From Pseudomonadota bacterium (GTDB lineage Bacteria; Pseudomonadota; Gammaproteobacteria; Nitrosococcales; Methylophagaceae), in the NCBI GenBank assembly GCA_030576275.1, contig JALIBN010000004.1, positions 17,893-81,892 of the forward strand: a stretch of 64,000 nt of DNA, in the 5' to 3' direction. The notes beneath the pieces were generated by a model, which did no database searches, was not told the origin of the DNA, and worked only from the letters and a program-made list of their open reading frames with translations. This document shows, in pieces, positions 50,800 to 61,919 of the stretch (positions are counted from its first letter, which is position 1; the number at the start of each line of letters is the position of its first letter). Both the position numbers and the translations under genes were made by a program.

Positions 50800-51417
50800 G
50801 TGGATATTCAATTACAATCTTTCGATGGTAGCAAAGTAGGAAGCATTACTGTTTCTGATGCTTTGTTAGATCGAGAATACAATGAATCTTTGGTTCATCA
50901 AGTGGTAACAGCCTATTTGGCTGGTGCTCGTAGCGGTACAGTAGCTCAAAAAACACGATCTGAAGTACGTGGCGGTGGTAGAAAACCATTCGCACAAAAA
51001 GGTAGTGGTAGAGCTCGTGCTGGTACAATCAGAAGCCCATTATGGCGTTCAGGTGGTACAACTTTTGCTGCAAAGCCTCGTGACTACAGTCAAAAAGTTA
51101 ACCGTAAAGTATACCGTAATGCAATGTGTACTATTTTGTCAGAACTACGTCGTAAAGATGCTTTAGTTATTGTTGATAAAATTGACATGGATACACCTAA
51201 GACTAAAGACTTACTTGCAAAAGTAAGCGGCTTAGGATTGAAAAATGCACTTATTGTTACAGAAAATGCAGTGGGTAATTTAGCGTTAGCATCACGCAAT
51301 TTGTATAATCTTGCGGCTACTGATGCAACACATATTAATCCTGTAGCATTGTTACGATTTGAAAAAGTTGTAATCAGTGAAGACTCTGTTCGTAAGTTAG
51401 AGGAATCTTTACTATGA
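50800..51417 (+). CDS. rplD: 50S ribosomal protein L4
   Basis: Lines the exit tunnel; in E. coli it also represses the S10 operon. 205 residues. Starts with GTG 50800 after AGGGGAA. The tunnel loop [20 protein letters not shown] is present. Overlaps rplW by 4 bases. Confidence 0.98.
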   Translation: MDIQLQSFDGSKVGSITVSDALLDREYNESLVHQVVTAYLAGARSGTVAQKTRSEVRGGGRKPFAQKGSGRARAGTIRSPLWRSGGTTFAAKPRDYSQKVNRKVYRNAMCTILSELRRKDALVIVDKIDMDTPKTKDLLAKVSGLGLKNALIVTENAVGNLALASRNLYNLAATDATHINPVALLRFEKVVISEDSVRKLEESLL

Positions 51418-51707
51418 ACCTAGAACGGTTAACAAAAATTATTGTAGCACCTGTTGTCGCTGAAAAAGCAACACGTGTTGCAGAGCAAAATAATCAGGTA
51501 GTACTTAAAGTATTGCCAAATGCCAATAAAACTGAAATTAAACATGCAGTAGAAAAAATGTTTAATGTTAAGGTTGCAGCGGTTACTACATCAAACGTTA
51601 AAGGTAAAGTTAAACGTACCGGACGTGTGATGGGTAAACGTAGCGATTGGAAGAAAGCTTATGTCACGCTTGTAGATGGTGCTGACATTAACTTCCTTGG
51701 CGAATAG
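51414..51707 (+). CDS. rplW: 50S ribosomal protein L23
   Basis: Exit-site protein where trigger factor and SRP dock. 97 residues. Contains [20 protein letters not shown] and the [12 protein letters not shown] end motif. ATG overlaps the rplD stop (ATGA). Confidence 0.97.
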   Translation: MNLERLTKIIVAPVVAEKATRVAEQNNQVVLKVLPNANKTEIKHAVEKMFNVKVAAVTTSNVKGKVKRTGRVMGKRSDWKKAYVTLVDGADINFLGE

Positions 51708-51736
51708 ATAATAAGAATATTGGTGAGGAAACAGGA

Positions 51737-52564
51737 ATGGCATTACAAAAGGCTAAACCTACATCAGCAGGTAGAAGATTTGTTGTTCAGGTAAAAACAG
51801 AAGGTTTGCACAAAGGTGCACCTTATGCTCCATTACTTGAAAAGAAATCTAAAACCGGCGGACGTAATAATGCAGGTCGTATCACAGTAAGACATCGTGG
51901 TGGTGGTCATAAACAACGCTATCGTTTGATGGATTTCAAACGCACTAAAGATGGAATACCAGCTGTTGTTGAACGTTTAGAGTATGATCCTAATCGTACT
52001 GCACATATTGCATTGTTAAGTTATGCTGATGGTGAAAAAACATACATTATTGCTCCAAAAGGCATAGTGGCTGGTGATAGACTTGAATCTGGTGATAATG
52101 CTGCAATTCGTGCTGGTAACTGCATGAAATTAGCTCTTATTCCGCTAGGTAGCACGATTCATTGTATCGAAATGAAACCAGGTAAAGGCGCACAGATTGC
52201 TCGTAGTGCCGGAACTAGCGCGCAATTTGTTGCTCGTGAAAATGGTTATGCAACTATCAGACTTCGTTCTGGTGAAATGCGTAGAATTTCTTTAGATTGT
52301 AAAGCGACACTTGGTGAAGTTGGTAACGGTGAGCACTCACTAAGATCACTTGGTAAAGCTGGTGCAACTCGCTGGCGTGGTGTTAGACCTACAGTTCGTG
52401 GTGTTGTTATGAACCCTGTAGATCATCCGCACGGTGGTGGTGAAGGCCGCACATCTGGTGGTCGTCACCCTGTATCACCATGGGGTATGCCAACTAAAGG
52501 CTATAAAACTCGTAAGAACAAACGTACAGACAATATGATTGTCCGTCGTCGTAACCGGAAATAA
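51737..52564 (+). CDS. rplB: 50S ribosomal protein L2
   Basis: Needed for subunit joining and peptidyl transfer. 275 residues. [20 protein letters not shown] near the start and [20 protein letters not shown] with the conserved His near the C terminus. Confidence 0.98.
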   Translation: MALQKAKPTSAGRRFVVQVKTEGLHKGAPYAPLLEKKSKTGGRNNAGRITVRHRGGGHKQRYRLMDFKRTKDGIPAVVERLEYDPNRTAHIALLSYADGEKTYIIAPKGIVAGDRLESGDNAAIRAGNCMKLALIPLGSTIHCIEMKPGKGAQIARSAGTSAQFVARENGYATIRLRSGEMRRISLDCKATLGEVGNGEHSLRSLGKAGATRWRGVRPTVRGVVMNPVDHPHGGGEGRTSGGRHPVSPWGMPTKGYKTRKNKRTDNMIVRRRNRK

Positions 52565-52579
52565 AGACTAGGAATTTAC

Positions 52580-52855
52580 ATGCCGCGTTCAATTAAAAAA
52601 GGTCCTTTTATAGACCAGCACCTTGAAAAGAAGGTCCTTGAAGCGATAGAAACTGATAATAAACGTCCGATTAAAACTTGGTCACGACGTTCAATGATTT
52701 CACCTGAAATGATCGGTTTAACCATCGCAGTTCACAATGGTAAACAACATATGCCAGTATTTATTACTGAGGATATGGTTGGGCATAAGTTGGGTGAGTT
52801 TTCACCAACGAGGACCTTTAAAGGTCATGCTGTTGACAAGAAATCTAAGCGATAA
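52580..52855 (+). CDS. rpsS: 30S ribosomal protein S19
   Basis: Head protein that pairs with S13. 91 residues. [18 protein letters not shown] at the N terminus and [14 protein letters not shown] near the C terminus. 15 bases after rplB and 9 before rplV. Confidence 0.98.
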   Translation: MPRSIKKGPFIDQHLEKKVLEAIETDNKRPIKTWSRRSMISPEMIGLTIAVHNGKQHMPVFITEDMVGHKLGEFSPTRTFKGHAVDKKSKR

Positions 52856-52864
52856 GGTTAAGAT

Positions 52865-53197
52865 ATGGCTACGAAAGCTAAATACAGCTACGCACGAATT
52901 TCTGCGCAAAAAGTTCGATTAGTTGCAGATCAAATCAGGGGGTTGCCGGTAGAAAAGGCAATCAATATACTTACATACAGCCCTAAAAAAGCTGCCGTCC
53001 TTATGAAAGAAGTGCTTAACTCCGCAATTGCAAATGCTGAGCACAACGACGGTGCAGATATCGATGAGCTCTACGTATCTATTGTTATGGTAGATGAAGG
53101 TTCAACGATGAAACGTATGTCACCACGTGCAAAAGGACGTGGTAACCGTATCCTTAAACGTACAAGTCACATCACTGTGATTGTAGACGAAAAGTAA
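52865..53197 (+). CDS. rplV: 50S ribosomal protein L22
   Basis: Tunnel protein at the macrolide constriction. 110 residues, E. coli length. [14 protein letters not shown] and the hairpin [20 protein letters not shown] are intact, so no loop deletion of the erythromycin-resistance type. Confidence 0.98.
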   Translation: MATKAKYSYARISAQKVRLVADQIRGLPVEKAINILTYSPKKAAVLMKEVLNSAIANAEHNDGADIDELYVSIVMVDEGSTMKRMSPRAKGRGNRILKRTSHITVIVDEK

Positions 53198-53209
53198 GAG
53201 AGAATACTT

Positions 53210-53872
53210 ATGGGACAAAAGGTTCACCCAACAGGCTTCAGACTTGGTATAATTAAAGATTGGAACTCGATCTGGTATGCTAGCTCTGCTGATTTTCCAG
53301 GAATGTTGAATAAAGATCTGAAAGTACGTGCTTATCTTAGAGAAAAGTTAGCGCATGCATCAGTAAGTAAGATTCAAATCGACAGACCTGCTAAGAATGC
53401 AAAGATTACTATCCATACGGCTCGTCCAGGAATAGTTATTGGTAAAAAAGGTGAAGACATTGATAAGCTGCGCAAAGAATGCTCAGCCATCATGGGTATC
53501 CCTGTTAATGTAGGTGTTGAAGAGATTCGCAAGCCTGAACTTGACGCAAGATTAGTTGCGGAAAGTGTGGCTCAGCAACTTGAGCGCCGCATTATGTTCC
53601 GTAGAGCAATGAAACGTGCGGTAACAAATACCATGCGCCTAGGTGCTGAAGGTATTCGGATTAATGTTGCCGGTCGTCTGAATGGTGCTGAAATTGCGCG
53701 TACTGAATGGTACCGTGAAGGTCGAGTGCCATTACATACATTACGTGCTGATATAGATTATGGTACTGCGGAAGCAAATACTACATACGGTATTATCGGT
53801 ATTAAGGTTTGGATTTTTAAGGGTGAAGTATTTGATGGTAACACCGTCGCTTCAGCCTCAGCAGAGAAATAA
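53210..53872 (+). CDS. rpsC: 30S ribosomal protein S3
   Basis: mRNA-entry protein with helicase role. 220 residues, slightly shorter at the C-terminal tail than E. coli (233). KH motif [17 protein letters not shown] and C-terminal [20 protein letters not shown] are present. Confidence 0.98.
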   Translation: MGQKVHPTGFRLGIIKDWNSIWYASSADFPGMLNKDLKVRAYLREKLAHASVSKIQIDRPAKNAKITIHTARPGIVIGKKGEDIDKLRKECSAIMGIPVNVGVEEIRKPELDARLVAESVAQQLERRIMFRRAMKRAVTNTMRLGAEGIRINVAGRLNGAEIARTEWYREGRVPLHTLRADIDYGTAEANTTYGIIGIKVWIFKGEVFDGNTVASASAEK

Positions 53873-53883
53873 GGTTTTAACCC

Positions 53884-54297
53884 ATGTTACAGCCAAAAAG
53901 AACGAAATTTAGAAAACAGATGAAGCTGCGTAATCGCGGTTTAGCACATCGTGGTTCAAAAGTGAGCTTTGGTGAGTTTGGTCTTAAATGTTTGGATCGT
54001 GGTCGTATTACGGCTCGTCAAATTGAAGCCGCTCGTCGCGCTATGACCCGTTATGTTAAACGTGGTGGTAAGATTTGGATCCGTGTTTTCCCTGACAAGC
54101 CTATTACTAGCAAGCCGTTAGAAGTAAGGCAGGGTAAAGGTAAGGGTAATGTTGAATACTGGGTGGCTAATGTCCAGCCAGGTCGCATGCTCTATGAGAT
54201 GGAAGGTGTGTCAGAAGAAATTGCAAGAGAAGCTTTTAGATTGGGCGCTGCAAAACTTCCAGTAAAAACAACATTTGTAACGCGGGCGATACTGTAA
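53884..54297 (+). CDS. rplP: 50S ribosomal protein L16
   Basis: Near the A site, helps place tRNA. 137 residues. [19 protein letters not shown] and [18 protein letters not shown] are diagnostic. Its Arg81 region carries the usual hydroxylation-site context ([15 protein letters not shown]). Overlaps rpmC by one base (TAATG). Confidence 0.98.
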   Translation: MLQPKRTKFRKQMKLRNRGLAHRGSKVSFGEFGLKCLDRGRITARQIEAARRAMTRYVKRGGKIWIRVFPDKPITSKPLEVRQGKGKGNVEYWVANVQPGRMLYEMEGVSEEIAREAFRLGAAKLPVKTTFVTRAIL

Positions 54298-54482
54298 TGA
54301 AAGCGAGCGAAATTAGACAGAAATCTGTTGAAGATATGGCGCAAGAGCTTGATGCTCTTCATAAAGAACAGTTTAGTTTGCGTATGCAAAATGCGACAGG
54401 TCAATTAACACGTTCTAGTGAGATGAGACGTGTACGCCGTGACATTGCTCGTATAAAAACTGTACTAAACGAAAAGAAATAG
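54297..54482 (+). CDS. rpmC: 50S ribosomal protein L29
   Basis: Exit-site helical protein. 61 residues: [18 protein letters not shown], then [20 protein letters not shown]. Coupled to rplP by a one-base overlap. Confidence 0.97.
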   Translation: MKASEIRQKSVEDMAQELDALHKEQFSLRMQNATGQLTRSSEMRRVRRDIARIKTVLNEKK

Positions 54483-54491
54483 GGTACGAAT

Positions 54492-54752
54492 ATGAGTGAA
54501 CAGGAAAAAAGTACACGTTTAGTCACTGGTCGAGTAGTAAGCGATAAGATGGACAAAACAATTACTGTTTTGGTTGAGCGTAAAGTTGCTCATCCAATAT
54601 ACAAAAAATACATGAAGCGTTCTACAAAGTATCACGCTCATGATGAAACGAACGAATGTAATGTTGGTGATTATGTAACTATTACATCATCTCGACCTTT
54701 GTCAAAGACTAAAAGTTGGAACTTGGTCGAAGTTATTGACCGAGCCAAGTAG
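54492..54752 (+). CDS. rpsQ: 30S ribosomal protein S17
   Basis: Early 16S-binding protein. 86 residues. [20 protein letters not shown] and [20 protein letters not shown] are family signatures. Last gene of the S10 cluster in the usual order. Confidence 0.98.
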   Translation: MSEQEKSTRLVTGRVVSDKMDKTITVLVERKVAHPIYKKYMKRSTKYHAHDETNECNVGDYVTITSSRPLSKTKSWNLVEVIDRAK

Positions 54753-54780
54753 TCCACTGGTCATAATTGGAGTTTAGACA

Positions 54781-55149
54781 ATGATTCAAATGCAAAGTAG
54801 TCTTGATGCTGCAGATAATAGCGGTGCAAAGCGTGTAGAATGTATTAAAGTATTGGGCGGTTCTCATCGTCGTTATGCTGGTATCGGTGACGTTATCAAA
54901 GTTACGATCAAAGAAGCAGCGCCACGCGGTAAAGTAAAAAAAGGTCAGGTTCATAACGCTGTTATCGTTAGAACCAGAAAAGGCGTTCGCCGTCCTGATG
55001 GATCTGTGATTCGCTTTGATGGTAACGCAGCTGTTTTATTAAATGCTAATCTACAACCGATTGGCACTCGAATTTTTGGCCCTGTTACGCGTGAGCTTCG
55101 TGGTGAAAAATTCATGAAGATTATATCGTTAGCGCCTGAAGTGCTATAA
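54781..55149 (+). CDS. rplN: 50S ribosomal protein L14
   Basis: 122 residues. [20 protein letters not shown] at the start and [20 protein letters not shown] at the end. First gene of the spc set, only 28 bases after rpsQ, so there is little room for an independent promoter. Confidence 0.98.
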   Translation: MIQMQSSLDAADNSGAKRVECIKVLGGSHRRYAGIGDVIKVTIKEAAPRGKVKKGQVHNAVIVRTRKGVRRPDGSVIRFDGNAAVLLNANLQPIGTRIFGPVTRELRGEKFMKIISLAPEVL

Positions 55150-55164
55150 GATTGGAGTTCTGAG

Positions 55165-55482
55165 ATGGAAAGATTAGTTAAAGGTGATCAAGTTGTTGTT
55201 GTTGTGGGTAAAGACCGCGGCAAAACTGGCGAAATTGTTACTCGTGGACAAGATGGTAAGTTTGTTGTTCAAGGTCTCAATATTGTTAAAAAACATGTTA
55301 AACCAAACCCAGCACAAGGTCAGGCTGGTGGTATTCTTGACAAAGAAATGCCGATTGAGGGTTCTAACCTAGCTCTATTAAATCCTGCTACTGGCAAGGG
55401 TGATAAAGTGGGTTTTAAAGTTTTAGACGATGGCCGCAAGGTTCGCTTTTTTAAGTCAAACGGCGAAGTTGTTGGCGCTTAG
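55165..55482 (+). CDS. rplX: 50S ribosomal protein L24
   Basis: Assembly initiator of the large subunit. 105 residues. KOW motif GDQVVVVVGKDRGKTGEI, then VKPNPAQGQAGGILDKEMP. In E. coli the S8 repressor binds at the start of the following gene, rplE. Confidence 0.97.
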   Translation: MERLVKGDQVVVVVGKDRGKTGEIVTRGQDGKFVVQGLNIVKKHVKPNPAQGQAGGILDKEMPIEGSNLALLNPATGKGDKVGFKVLDDGRKVRFFKSNGEVVGA

Positions 55483-55504
55483 GCTACAAGATTAGGTATT
55501 TACA

Positions 55505-56044
55505 GTGAGCAGATTAAAAGATTTTTATCGTGATACTGTAGTCAAACAGTTAATTGAACAGTTTGATTATAAGTCGGTCATGGAAGTTCCAAGAATTACA
55601 AAAATATCCCTGAATATGGGTGTTGGGGAAGCATTGACTGATAAGAAGGTTTTGGATAATGCTGTTGCTGATATGGAGAAGATTTCCGGTCAGAAAGTAG
55701 TTGTTACCAAAGCAAGAAAATCAATTGCAGGCTTTAAGTTACGTGAAGGGTGGCCAGTAGGTTGCAAAGTTACTTTACGTTCTGAGCGTATGTATGATTT
55801 TCTTGATCGATTGGTAACCGTTTCTATTCCAAGGATTCGTGACTTTCGTGGGTTAAATCCTAAGTCATTTGATGGGCAAGGAAACTATAGTATGGGGGTG
55901 AAAGAACAAATCATCTTCCCAGAAATAGAATATGATAAAATTGATAAGTTACGCGGTATGGATATCACGATTACGACTACTGCAAAAACTGCAGAAGAGT
56001 CTCGTGCATTACTAGCGGCATTCAAGTTTCCTTTTAGAAAATAG
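55505..56044 (+). CDS. rplE: 50S ribosomal protein L5
   Basis: Binds 5S rRNA. 179 residues, same as E. coli. Starts with GTG 55505. Contains [20 protein letters not shown] and [20 protein letters not shown]. Confidence 0.98.
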   Translation: MSRLKDFYRDTVVKQLIEQFDYKSVMEVPRITKISLNMGVGEALTDKKVLDNAVADMEKISGQKVVVTKARKSIAGFKLREGWPVGCKVTLRSERMYDFLDRLVTVSIPRIRDFRGLNPKSFDGQGNYSMGVKEQIIFPEIEYDKIDKLRGMDITITTTAKTAEESRALLAAFKFPFRK

Positions 56045-56068
56045 ATTTAGGTTGGGTGGAATTAAGTT

Positions 56069-56374
56069 ATGGCTAAACAATGCATGATTAATCGTGAGAT
56101 TAAAAGAGCAAAAATGGTAGAAAAATATGCTACCAAACGTGCCGAGTTAAAGAAACAGATCATAGACATGTCATTAAGTTTTGATGAACGTCAAGAAGCT
56201 GCAAAGAAATTCCATGCGTTACCTCGTAATTCGAGTGCAGTACGTATGAGAAATCGTTGTGAAATTACGGGTCGCCCACATGGTTATTACCGTAAGTTCG
56301 GCCTATCTAGGAATAAATTGCGTGAACATGCAATGGCAGGTGATATTCCTGGCCTAGTAATGGCAAGCTGGTAG
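56069..56374 (+). CDS. rpsN: 30S ribosomal protein S14
   Basis: 101 residues, the long zinc-independent form: only scattered Cys, no CxxC pair. Ends with [20 protein letters not shown] and PGLVMASW. Confidence 0.98.
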   Translation: MAKQCMINREIKRAKMVEKYATKRAELKKQIIDMSLSFDERQEAAKKFHALPRNSSAVRMRNRCEITGRPHGYYRKFGLSRNKLREHAMAGDIPGLVMASW

Positions 56375-56406
56375 TTTGTCAATCTATAGTGTGGAGCTAA
56401 AATAAA

Positions 56407-56802
56407 ATGAGTATGACCGATCCTGTTGCAGATATGCTGACTCGCATACGTAATGCACAACAAGCAAAAAAATCAGATGTAACTATGCCTTCCTCTAAAG
56501 TGAAGTTGAGCATTGCAAATGTTTTAAAGAATGAAGGTTACATTGCCACATACAGTGTGAGCGAAGTAGATGGTAAGCCAGTACTTTCAATTGCTTTAAA
56601 ATATTTCGATGGCAAGCCAGTTATATCAAAAATTGATCGCGTAAGCCGTCCAGGTCTTCGCGTGTACAAATCAGCTAAAGATCTACCAAAAGTTATTGGT
56701 GGTTTAGGTGTAGCAATCGTGTCGACATCTAAAGGTGTAATGGCCGATCGTAAGGCAAGAGAACTCGGTCAGGGCGGTGAAGTCCTGTGTTCAGTTAGCT
56801 AA
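56407..56802 (+). CDS. rpsH: 30S ribosomal protein S8
   Basis: 16S-binding protein and usual repressor of the spc operon. 131 residues. [20 protein letters not shown] and [23 protein letters not shown] 56407 is followed by a second ATG at 56413; GGAG at 56392 is distant from both, so the start is uncertain by two codons. Confidence 0.97.
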   Translation: MSMTDPVADMLTRIRNAQQAKKSDVTMPSSKVKLSIANVLKNEGYIATYSVSEVDGKPVLSIALKYFDGKPVISKIDRVSRPGLRVYKSAKDLPKVIGGLGVAIVSTSKGVMADRKARELGQGGEVLCSVS

Positions 56803-56827
56803 GCCTGATATATTTGGAGATTTAAGA

Positions 56828-57361
56828 ATGTCACGAATTGCAAACGCACCCGTAGAAATTCCAGCAGGCGTAGAAGTGTCGCTGAATGGTGCTGAAGTTT
56901 CTATTAAAGGTAGCAAAGGCACGTTAAGTCGTGTGATCCACGCGGAAGTTGAAGTCGCACAGCAAGGTAACACATTAGTTACTACTGCTCGTAGCCAATC
57001 AAAACAAGCAGTTGCTCAAGCAGGTACTTCACGTGCCTTGCTAAATAATATGGTAGTGGGTGTTTCTGTAGGCTTTCAAAAGAAGCTTACATTGGTTGGG
57101 GTTGGTTATCGTGCTAAAGCTCAAGGTAGTACCTTGGACCTTACGCTAGGTTTCTCTCACCCAGTTCAATTTGCTGTCCCTACGGGCATCACCATTGAAA
57201 CGCCAACTCAGACTGAAATTGTTATTTCAGGTACTGATAAACAAACAGTAGGTCAGGTTGCAGCAAATATTCGCGCTTACCGTCCACCAGAACCTTATAA
57301 AGGTAAAGGCGTTCGCTATGCAGATGAACATGTTGCTCGTAAAGAAGCTAAAAAGAAATAA
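56828..57361 (+). CDS. rplF: 50S ribosomal protein L6
   Basis: Sits near the factor-binding site. 177 residues, as in E. coli. Start ATG 56828 ([15 protein letters not shown]) with GGAG at 56816-56819; an upstream in-frame ATG at 56777 lies inside rpsH. Ends [19 protein letters not shown]. Confidence 0.98.
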   Translation: MSRIANAPVEIPAGVEVSLNGAEVSIKGSKGTLSRVIHAEVEVAQQGNTLVTTARSQSKQAVAQAGTSRALLNNMVVGVSVGFQKKLTLVGVGYRAKAQGSTLDLTLGFSHPVQFAVPTGITIETPTQTEIVISGTDKQTVGQVAANIRAYRPPEPYKGKGVRYADEHVARKEAKKK

Positions 57362-57373
57362 TTAGGCTGAACA

Positions 57374-57727
57374 ATGGATAAGAAAATATCACGATTACGT
57401 AGAGCGGCTAAAACAAGAGCTAAATTGAGAGAGCTTGAAGTCTATAGGTTGACTGTTCACAGAACACCTCGCCACATCTACGCACAAATTGTCACTCATG
57501 ACAGTTCAAAAGTTATTGCTTCTGCATCTACATTAGATGTCGAGTTAAGAAAAGAACTTTCTGGCACGGGTAATATTTCAGCGGCTGAAGCAGTTGGTAA
57601 AGCAGTTGCTTTACGAGCAGTGAAAGCAGGTGTTGAGCAAGTCTCTTTTGACCGGTCTGGTTTTCGTTTTCACGGCCGAGTTAAAGCGCTAGCTGATGCT
57701 GCACGCGAAAATGGCCTGCAGTTCTAA
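57374..57727 (+). CDS. rplR: 50S ribosomal protein L18
   Basis: 5S rRNA-binding protein. 117 residues. [20 protein letters not shown] and [20 protein letters not shown]. Standard position between rplF and rpsE. Confidence 0.98.
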   Translation: MDKKISRLRRAAKTRAKLRELEVYRLTVHRTPRHIYAQIVTHDSSKVIASASTLDVELRKELSGTGNISAAEAVGKAVALRAVKAGVEQVSFDRSGFRFHGRVKALADAARENGLQF

Positions 57728-57746
57728 ATTTTAAAGGTATTATCAC

Positions 57747-58256
57747 ATGGCACAAAATGATCAACGACAAGCCCCATCTGATGGTTTGATTGAGAAATTA
57801 GTCGGAATCCGTAGGGTCGCTAAGGTTGTTAAAGGCGGACGCGTATTTGGTTTTTCTGCATTAACTGTAGTGGGTGATGGAGAAGGCCGAGTTGGTTTCG
57901 GTCAAGGTAAGGCTCGCGAAGTTCCTGTTGCAATTCAAAAGGCAATGGACGAAGCCAGAAGAAACATGAAAACTGTTACTCTTAACGGGCATACCTTACA
58001 ACATGCATTAACTGCACGTCACGGTGCTGCAAAAGTTTATATGCAACCGGCATCCGAAGGTACAGGCGTTATCGCCGGTGGTGCGATGCGTGCTGTATTT
58101 GACGTTGTTGGTGTTCATAATGTGCTGGCCAAATCTATCGGTTCAACAAATCCATTAAACGTAGTTCGCGCTACTATAATTGGACTTACTGATATGAATA
58201 ACCCTGAAGCAGTTGCGGCCAAACGTGGCAAGTCAGTTGCAGAGATTATGGAATAA
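57747..58256 (+). CDS. rpsE: 30S ribosomal protein S5
   Basis: Accuracy protein at the mRNA entry. 169 residues. [20 protein letters not shown] and [20 protein letters not shown] are intact, with the spectinomycin-loop region ([10 protein letters not shown]) unaltered. Confidence 0.98.
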   Translation: MAQNDQRQAPSDGLIEKLVGIRRVAKVVKGGRVFGFSALTVVGDGEGRVGFGQGKAREVPVAIQKAMDEARRNMKTVTLNGHTLQHALTARHGAAKVYMQPASEGTGVIAGGAMRAVFDVVGVHNVLAKSIGSTNPLNVVRATIIGLTDMNNPEAVAAKRGKSVAEIME

Positions 58257-58260
58257 GATA

Positions 58261-58449
58261 ATGACAACTCAAGCTAAATTAAAAGTGACATTGGTCAAAA
58301 GCACGATCGGTCGCTTAGCTAAACATAAGGCATGCGTAGTAGGCTTAGGTCTTAGAAAGACTGGAAGCAGCGCAATCGTTATTGATACACCTGAAAACAG
58401 AGGGATGATTAATCATGTCTCATACATGTTAAAGGTTGAGGAAGCATAA
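58261..58449 (+). CDS. rpmD: 50S ribosomal protein L30
   Basis: 62 residues. [20 protein letters not shown] and [23 protein letters not shown] 58261, four bases after the rpsE stop; an in-frame start at 58213 lies within rpsE and is rejected. Confidence 0.97.
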   Translation: MTTQAKLKVTLVKSTIGRLAKHKACVVGLGLRKTGSSAIVIDTPENRGMINHVSYMLKVEEA

Positions 58450-58450
58450 T

Positions 58451-58885
58451 ATGTTTTTAAATACAATTGCACCTGCACTTGGCGCAACAAAAGATGCAAA
58501 ACGTGTCGGTCGTGGAATCGGATCTGGTACTGGTAAGACTTGTGGCCGTGGTCACAAAGGTCAAAAAGCACGTTCTGGTGGCTTTCATAAGCGTGGTTTT
58601 GAGGGCGGTCAAATGCCTTTACAACGCCGCTTACCTAAAGTTGGCTTTTCCTCACGTGTAGGATCTAAATCAACTGAAGTTAGACTTGATGTGCTTGCTA
58701 GTCTAGCTGTTGACGTTATCGATTTATTTGCACTAAGAGCTCTAGGTATCATTTCTGGTAATATCCAAAAAGTTAAAGTGATTAATTCTGGTGAGCTTAC
58801 AAAAGCCATATCAATTAAAGGCTTGTCTGTAACTGCTGGTGCTAAGTCGACGATTGAGTCTGCTGGCGGAAAAATCGAAGAGTAA
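58451..58885 (+). CDS. rplO: 50S ribosomal protein L15
   Basis: Late-assembly protein. 144 residues, as in E. coli. Contains the glycine-rich [20 protein letters not shown] and [21 protein letters not shown] 58451 chosen over an in-frame start at 58436 that overlaps rpmD. Confidence 0.98.
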   Translation: MFLNTIAPALGATKDAKRVGRGIGSGTGKTCGRGHKGQKARSGGFHKRGFEGGQMPLQRRLPKVGFSSRVGSKSTEVRLDVLASLAVDVIDLFALRALGIISGNIQKVKVINSGELTKAISIKGLSVTAGAKSTIESAGGKIEE

Positions 58886-58890
58886 ACTGC

Positions 58891-60240
58891 GTGGAAAAAA
58901 ATAAACAACAATTGCTCGAGAATAAAGGTAAATACGCCGAACTAAAAAGCAGGTTGCTTTTTGTATTAGGCGCATTACTTGTTTATCGAATGGGCACTTT
59001 CATGCCTGTTCCAGGTATTGATCCTGCAGCACTAGCAATTATGTTTGACCAACAAAAAGGCACTATTCTAGACATGTTTAACATGTTCTCTGGTGGTGCA
59101 TTGTCACGGTTATCAGTTTTTGCATTGGGAATTATGCCGTATATATCGGCATCGATTATCATGCAATTGTTAACAGTCGTACATCCGGCTTTAGCGCAAA
59201 TGAAGAAAGAAGGTGCTGCTGGTAAAAGAAAAATTACTCAGTACACTCGCTACGGAACTCTTGTTCTTGCTACATTTCAAGCGCTAGGAATAGCAGTAGC
59301 ACTTGAAAGTCAAAGTGCTGCCGGTATTGGTGTAGTAGTTGATCCAGGAATGTTGTTTAGGTTAACTGCTGTAATTACACTAGTCACAGGTACTATGTTT
59401 CTGATGTGGCTTGGTGAGCAGATTACTGAACGTGGAATTGGTAATGGTATATCGCTTATAATATTTGCTGGAATAGTAGCTGGATTGCCTGCCGCAGTTG
59501 GTGGCACATTAGAGTTGGCGAGAACGGGCCAATTACACACGTTTTTAGTTATCACAATACTTATACTGGCTATCGCTGTTACAGCTTTTGTAGTTTTCGT
59601 CGAGCGTGCTCAACGTAGAATCCCTGTTCATTATGCTAAACGTCAACAGGGAAGAAAAATGATGGCTGGTCAAGTTACTCATTTGCCCTTAAAGCTTAAT
59701 ATGGCGGGTGTCATCCCACCAATATTTGCTTCAAGTATTATACTATTTCCTGCTACAATAGCAGGCTGGTTTGGAACATCAGAAGGAATGGGATGGTTGA
59801 AAGATATTTCAACACTCATGTCACCTGGTCAACCGATGTATGTTATTGCCTATGCAGTTGCAATTATATTCTTCTGCTTTTTCTATACAGCCTTGGTTTT
59901 CAATCCAAAAGAGACTGCTGAAAATTTACAGAAATCAGGTGCTTTTATTCCAGGTATACGTCCAGGCGCCCAAACTAGTAAGTACATAGATGGTGTGATG
60001 GGTCGTTTGACATTGGCGGGTGCTGTATACATTACCGCCGTCTGTCTATTACCAGAGTTTTTAATATTATACTGGAATGTTCCATTCTACTTTGGTGGTA
60101 CATCCTTACTAATTATTGTGGTTGTTGTGATGGACTTTGTGTCGCAAGTGCAGTCTCATATGATGTCGCAACAGTATGAAGGTTTGATGAAGAAATCAAA
60201 CAAAAAAAATAATAACAGTGTGTCAGGGTTCTTAAATTAA
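58891..60240 (+). CDS. secY: Protein translocase subunit SecY
   Basis: Channel subunit of the Sec translocon. 449 residues with ten transmembrane helices. Signatures [31 protein letters not shown] and [18 protein letters not shown]. Starts with GTG 58891, 5 bases after rplO, no clear ribosome site, so translational coupling is likely. secE is at 33604; yajC, secD and secF are at 14726-17910. Confidence 0.98.
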   Translation: MEKNKQQLLENKGKYAELKSRLLFVLGALLVYRMGTFMPVPGIDPAALAIMFDQQKGTILDMFNMFSGGALSRLSVFALGIMPYISASIIMQLLTVVHPALAQMKKEGAAGKRKITQYTRYGTLVLATFQALGIAVALESQSAAGIGVVVDPGMLFRLTAVITLVTGTMFLMWLGEQITERGIGNGISLIIFAGIVAGLPAAVGGTLELARTGQLHTFLVITILILAIAVTAFVVFVERAQRRIPVHYAKRQQGRKMMAGQVTHLPLKLNMAGVIPPIFASSIILFPATIAGWFGTSEGMGWLKDISTLMSPGQPMYVIAYAVAIIFFCFFYTALVFNPKETAENLQKSGAFIPGIRPGAQTSKYIDGVMGRLTLAGAVYITAVCLLPEFLILYWNVPFYFGGTSLLIIVVVVMDFVSQVQSHMMSQQYEGLMKKSNKKNNNSVSGFLN

Positions 60241-60272
60241 GTTCAACGCACACCATTTGGTGGAGAAGTTCG

Positions 60273-60386
60273 ATGAAAGTTCAAGCGTCGGTTAAGAAGA
60301 TTTGCCGTAATTGCAAAGTTGTGAAGCGTAAGGGTGTTGTACGCATCATTTGCACTGAAGCAAAACATAAACAGCGTCAAGGTTGA
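60273..60386 (+). CDS. rpmJ: 50S ribosomal protein L36
   Basis: 37 residues; easily missed because of its length. It starts [20 protein letters not shown]. Zinc-ribbon residues are C11, C14, C27 and H32, so this is the zinc-binding form. GGAGAAG precedes the ATG. Lies between secY and rpsM as usual. Confidence 0.97.
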   Translation: MKVQASVKKICRNCKVVKRKGVVRIICTEAKHKQRQG

Positions 60387-60474
60387 TTGACGTTACATAA
60401 ATTAATTTATTGTTGGATAGAGAGAATGTATGTTACAATTCTCTGTTCACTTATGAAGAACTTAGGGTAGCTCA

Positions 60475-60828
60475 ATGGCTCGTATTGCTGGTATAAATGT
60501 CCCGGTGCAAAAGCACACGGTGATAGCGTTAACCTCTATCTATGGTATTGGTAACACACGTGCGCAGAAAATCTGTGCAGCATCAGGTGTCGCACCAGAT
60601 GCAAAAATTAGAGATTTAACAGAGCAGGAAGTTGAATTGCTTCGCAGTGAAGTTGGTAAATTCACTGTGGAAGGCGACTTGCGACGTGAAGTTTCAATGG
60701 ATATCAAGCGCTTGAGAGATCTCGGCTGCTATCGTGGTATTCGTCATCGTAGAGGATTACCTCTTCGTGGACAACGAACTAAAACTAATGCAAGGACTCG
60801 TAAAGGTCCTAGACGCATGATTAAATAA
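60475..60828 (+). CDS. rpsM: 30S ribosomal protein S13
   Basis: Head protein contacting the P-site tRNA and subunit bridge. 117 residues. [20 protein letters not shown] and [20 protein letters not shown]. 88 bases after rpmJ; first gene of the alpha set. Confidence 0.98.
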   Translation: MARIAGINVPVQKHTVIALTSIYGIGNTRAQKICAASGVAPDAKIRDLTEQEVELLRSEVGKFTVEGDLRREVSMDIKRLRDLGCYRGIRHRRGLPLRGQRTKTNARTRKGPRRMIK

Positions 60829-60842
60829 CGAAGAGAACTTTC

Positions 60843-61232
60843 ATGGCAAATTCAACTGCGCGTCAGCGTAAGCGTGTAAAAAAGAATGTTGTTGATGGTG
60901 TTGCCCACGTGCATGCATCTTTCAATAACACTATTATTACAATCACAGATCGCCAAGGTAATGCGCTTTCATGGGCAACATCAGGTGGTTGTGGTTTCCG
61001 TGGATCACGGAAAAGCACCCCTTTTGCAGCTCAAGTAGCAGCTGAAAAAGCGGGTGAAGTAGTCAAGGGTTTCGGTATGAAAAACCTTGACGTGGAAATT
61101 AAAGGTCCAGGTCCTGGTCGTGAATCAGCTGTTCGCGCATTGAACAACTTGGGTTTTAAAATTAACAATATCACAGACGTAACACCCATTCCGCATAATG
61201 GTTGTCGTCCGCCTAAACGGCGCAGAGTCTGA
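60843..61232 (+). CDS. rpsK: 30S ribosomal protein S11
   Basis: Platform protein. 129 residues, as in E. coli. [20 protein letters not shown] and the end [11 protein letters not shown]. Confidence 0.98.
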   Translation: MANSTARQRKRVKKNVVDGVAHVHASFNNTIITITDRQGNALSWATSGGCGFRGSRKSTPFAAQVAAEKAGEVVKGFGMKNLDVEIKGPGPGRESAVRALNNLGFKINNITDVTPIPHNGCRPPKRRRV

Positions 61233-61246
61233 TTTAGGAGATTATT

Positions 61247-61873
61247 ATGGCTAGATATATTGGTGCAAAATGTCGTTTGTGTCGTCGTGAAGGTGAGAAG
61301 TTATTCCTGAAAGGCGAAAAATGTTATACATCTAAATGTGCAATTGAAAATCGTGCGTTCCCACCTGGTCAACACGGCCAGCGTCGTGGTCGTCTTTCAG
61401 ACTACGCAACACAATTACGTGAAAAACAAAAATTACGTCGTGTGTATGGTGTTCTTGAAAAGCAATTTAGATCTTATTATAAATTAGCGGATAATAAGAA
61501 AGGAGCTACAGGTGAAAACCTTCTTCAATTGTTAGAAAACCGCTTAGATAATGTTACATATCGTATGGGTTTTGGTGTTTCACGTAGTGAAGCTCGCCAA
61601 CTAGTACGTCACAACGCAATTACTGTTAATGGTAAGAAAGTAAATATTCCTTCTTACCAAGTTAGTGCTTCAGATGTTATTGCAGTTAGAGATGCTGGTA
61701 AAAATCAAATTCGGATTAAAGGCGCTCTCGATTTAGCAGCACAAAATGGATTCGCAGATTGGGTCGAAGTTGATGCTGCTAAAATGTCTGGCACATATAA
61801 ACATGTACCCGAACGTTCTGATTTGTCAGCAGATATCAATGAGCATTTAATCGTTGAGCTCTACTCGAAATAA
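61247..61873 (+). CDS. rpsD: 30S ribosomal protein S4
   Basis: Primary assembly protein and usual repressor of the alpha operon. 208 residues. [20 protein letters not shown], with Cys residues in the first 35 positions, and [20 protein letters not shown]. 14 bases after rpsK. Confidence 0.98.
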   Translation: MARYIGAKCRLCRREGEKLFLKGEKCYTSKCAIENRAFPPGQHGQRRGRLSDYATQLREKQKLRRVYGVLEKQFRSYYKLADNKKGATGENLLQLLENRLDNVTYRMGFGVSRSEARQLVRHNAITVNGKKVNIPSYQVSASDVIAVRDAGKNQIRIKGALDLAAQNGFADWVEVDAAKMSGTYKHVPERSDLSADINEHLIVELYSK

Positions 61874-61881
61874 GTAATGAT

Positions 61882-61903
61882 AATCCTCACGCAAGTGAGG
61901 ATT
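61882..61903 (+). repeat. GCAA-tetraloop hairpin between rpsD and rpoA
   Basis: AATCCTCAC (61882-61890), loop GCAA, GTGAGGATT (61895-61903): a perfect 9-bp stem closed by a GNRA tetraloop, no T-run. Probably an RNA-stability, processing or protein-binding element. Confidence 0.6.
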
Positions 61904-61919
61904 GATTAGAGGAATTTTA

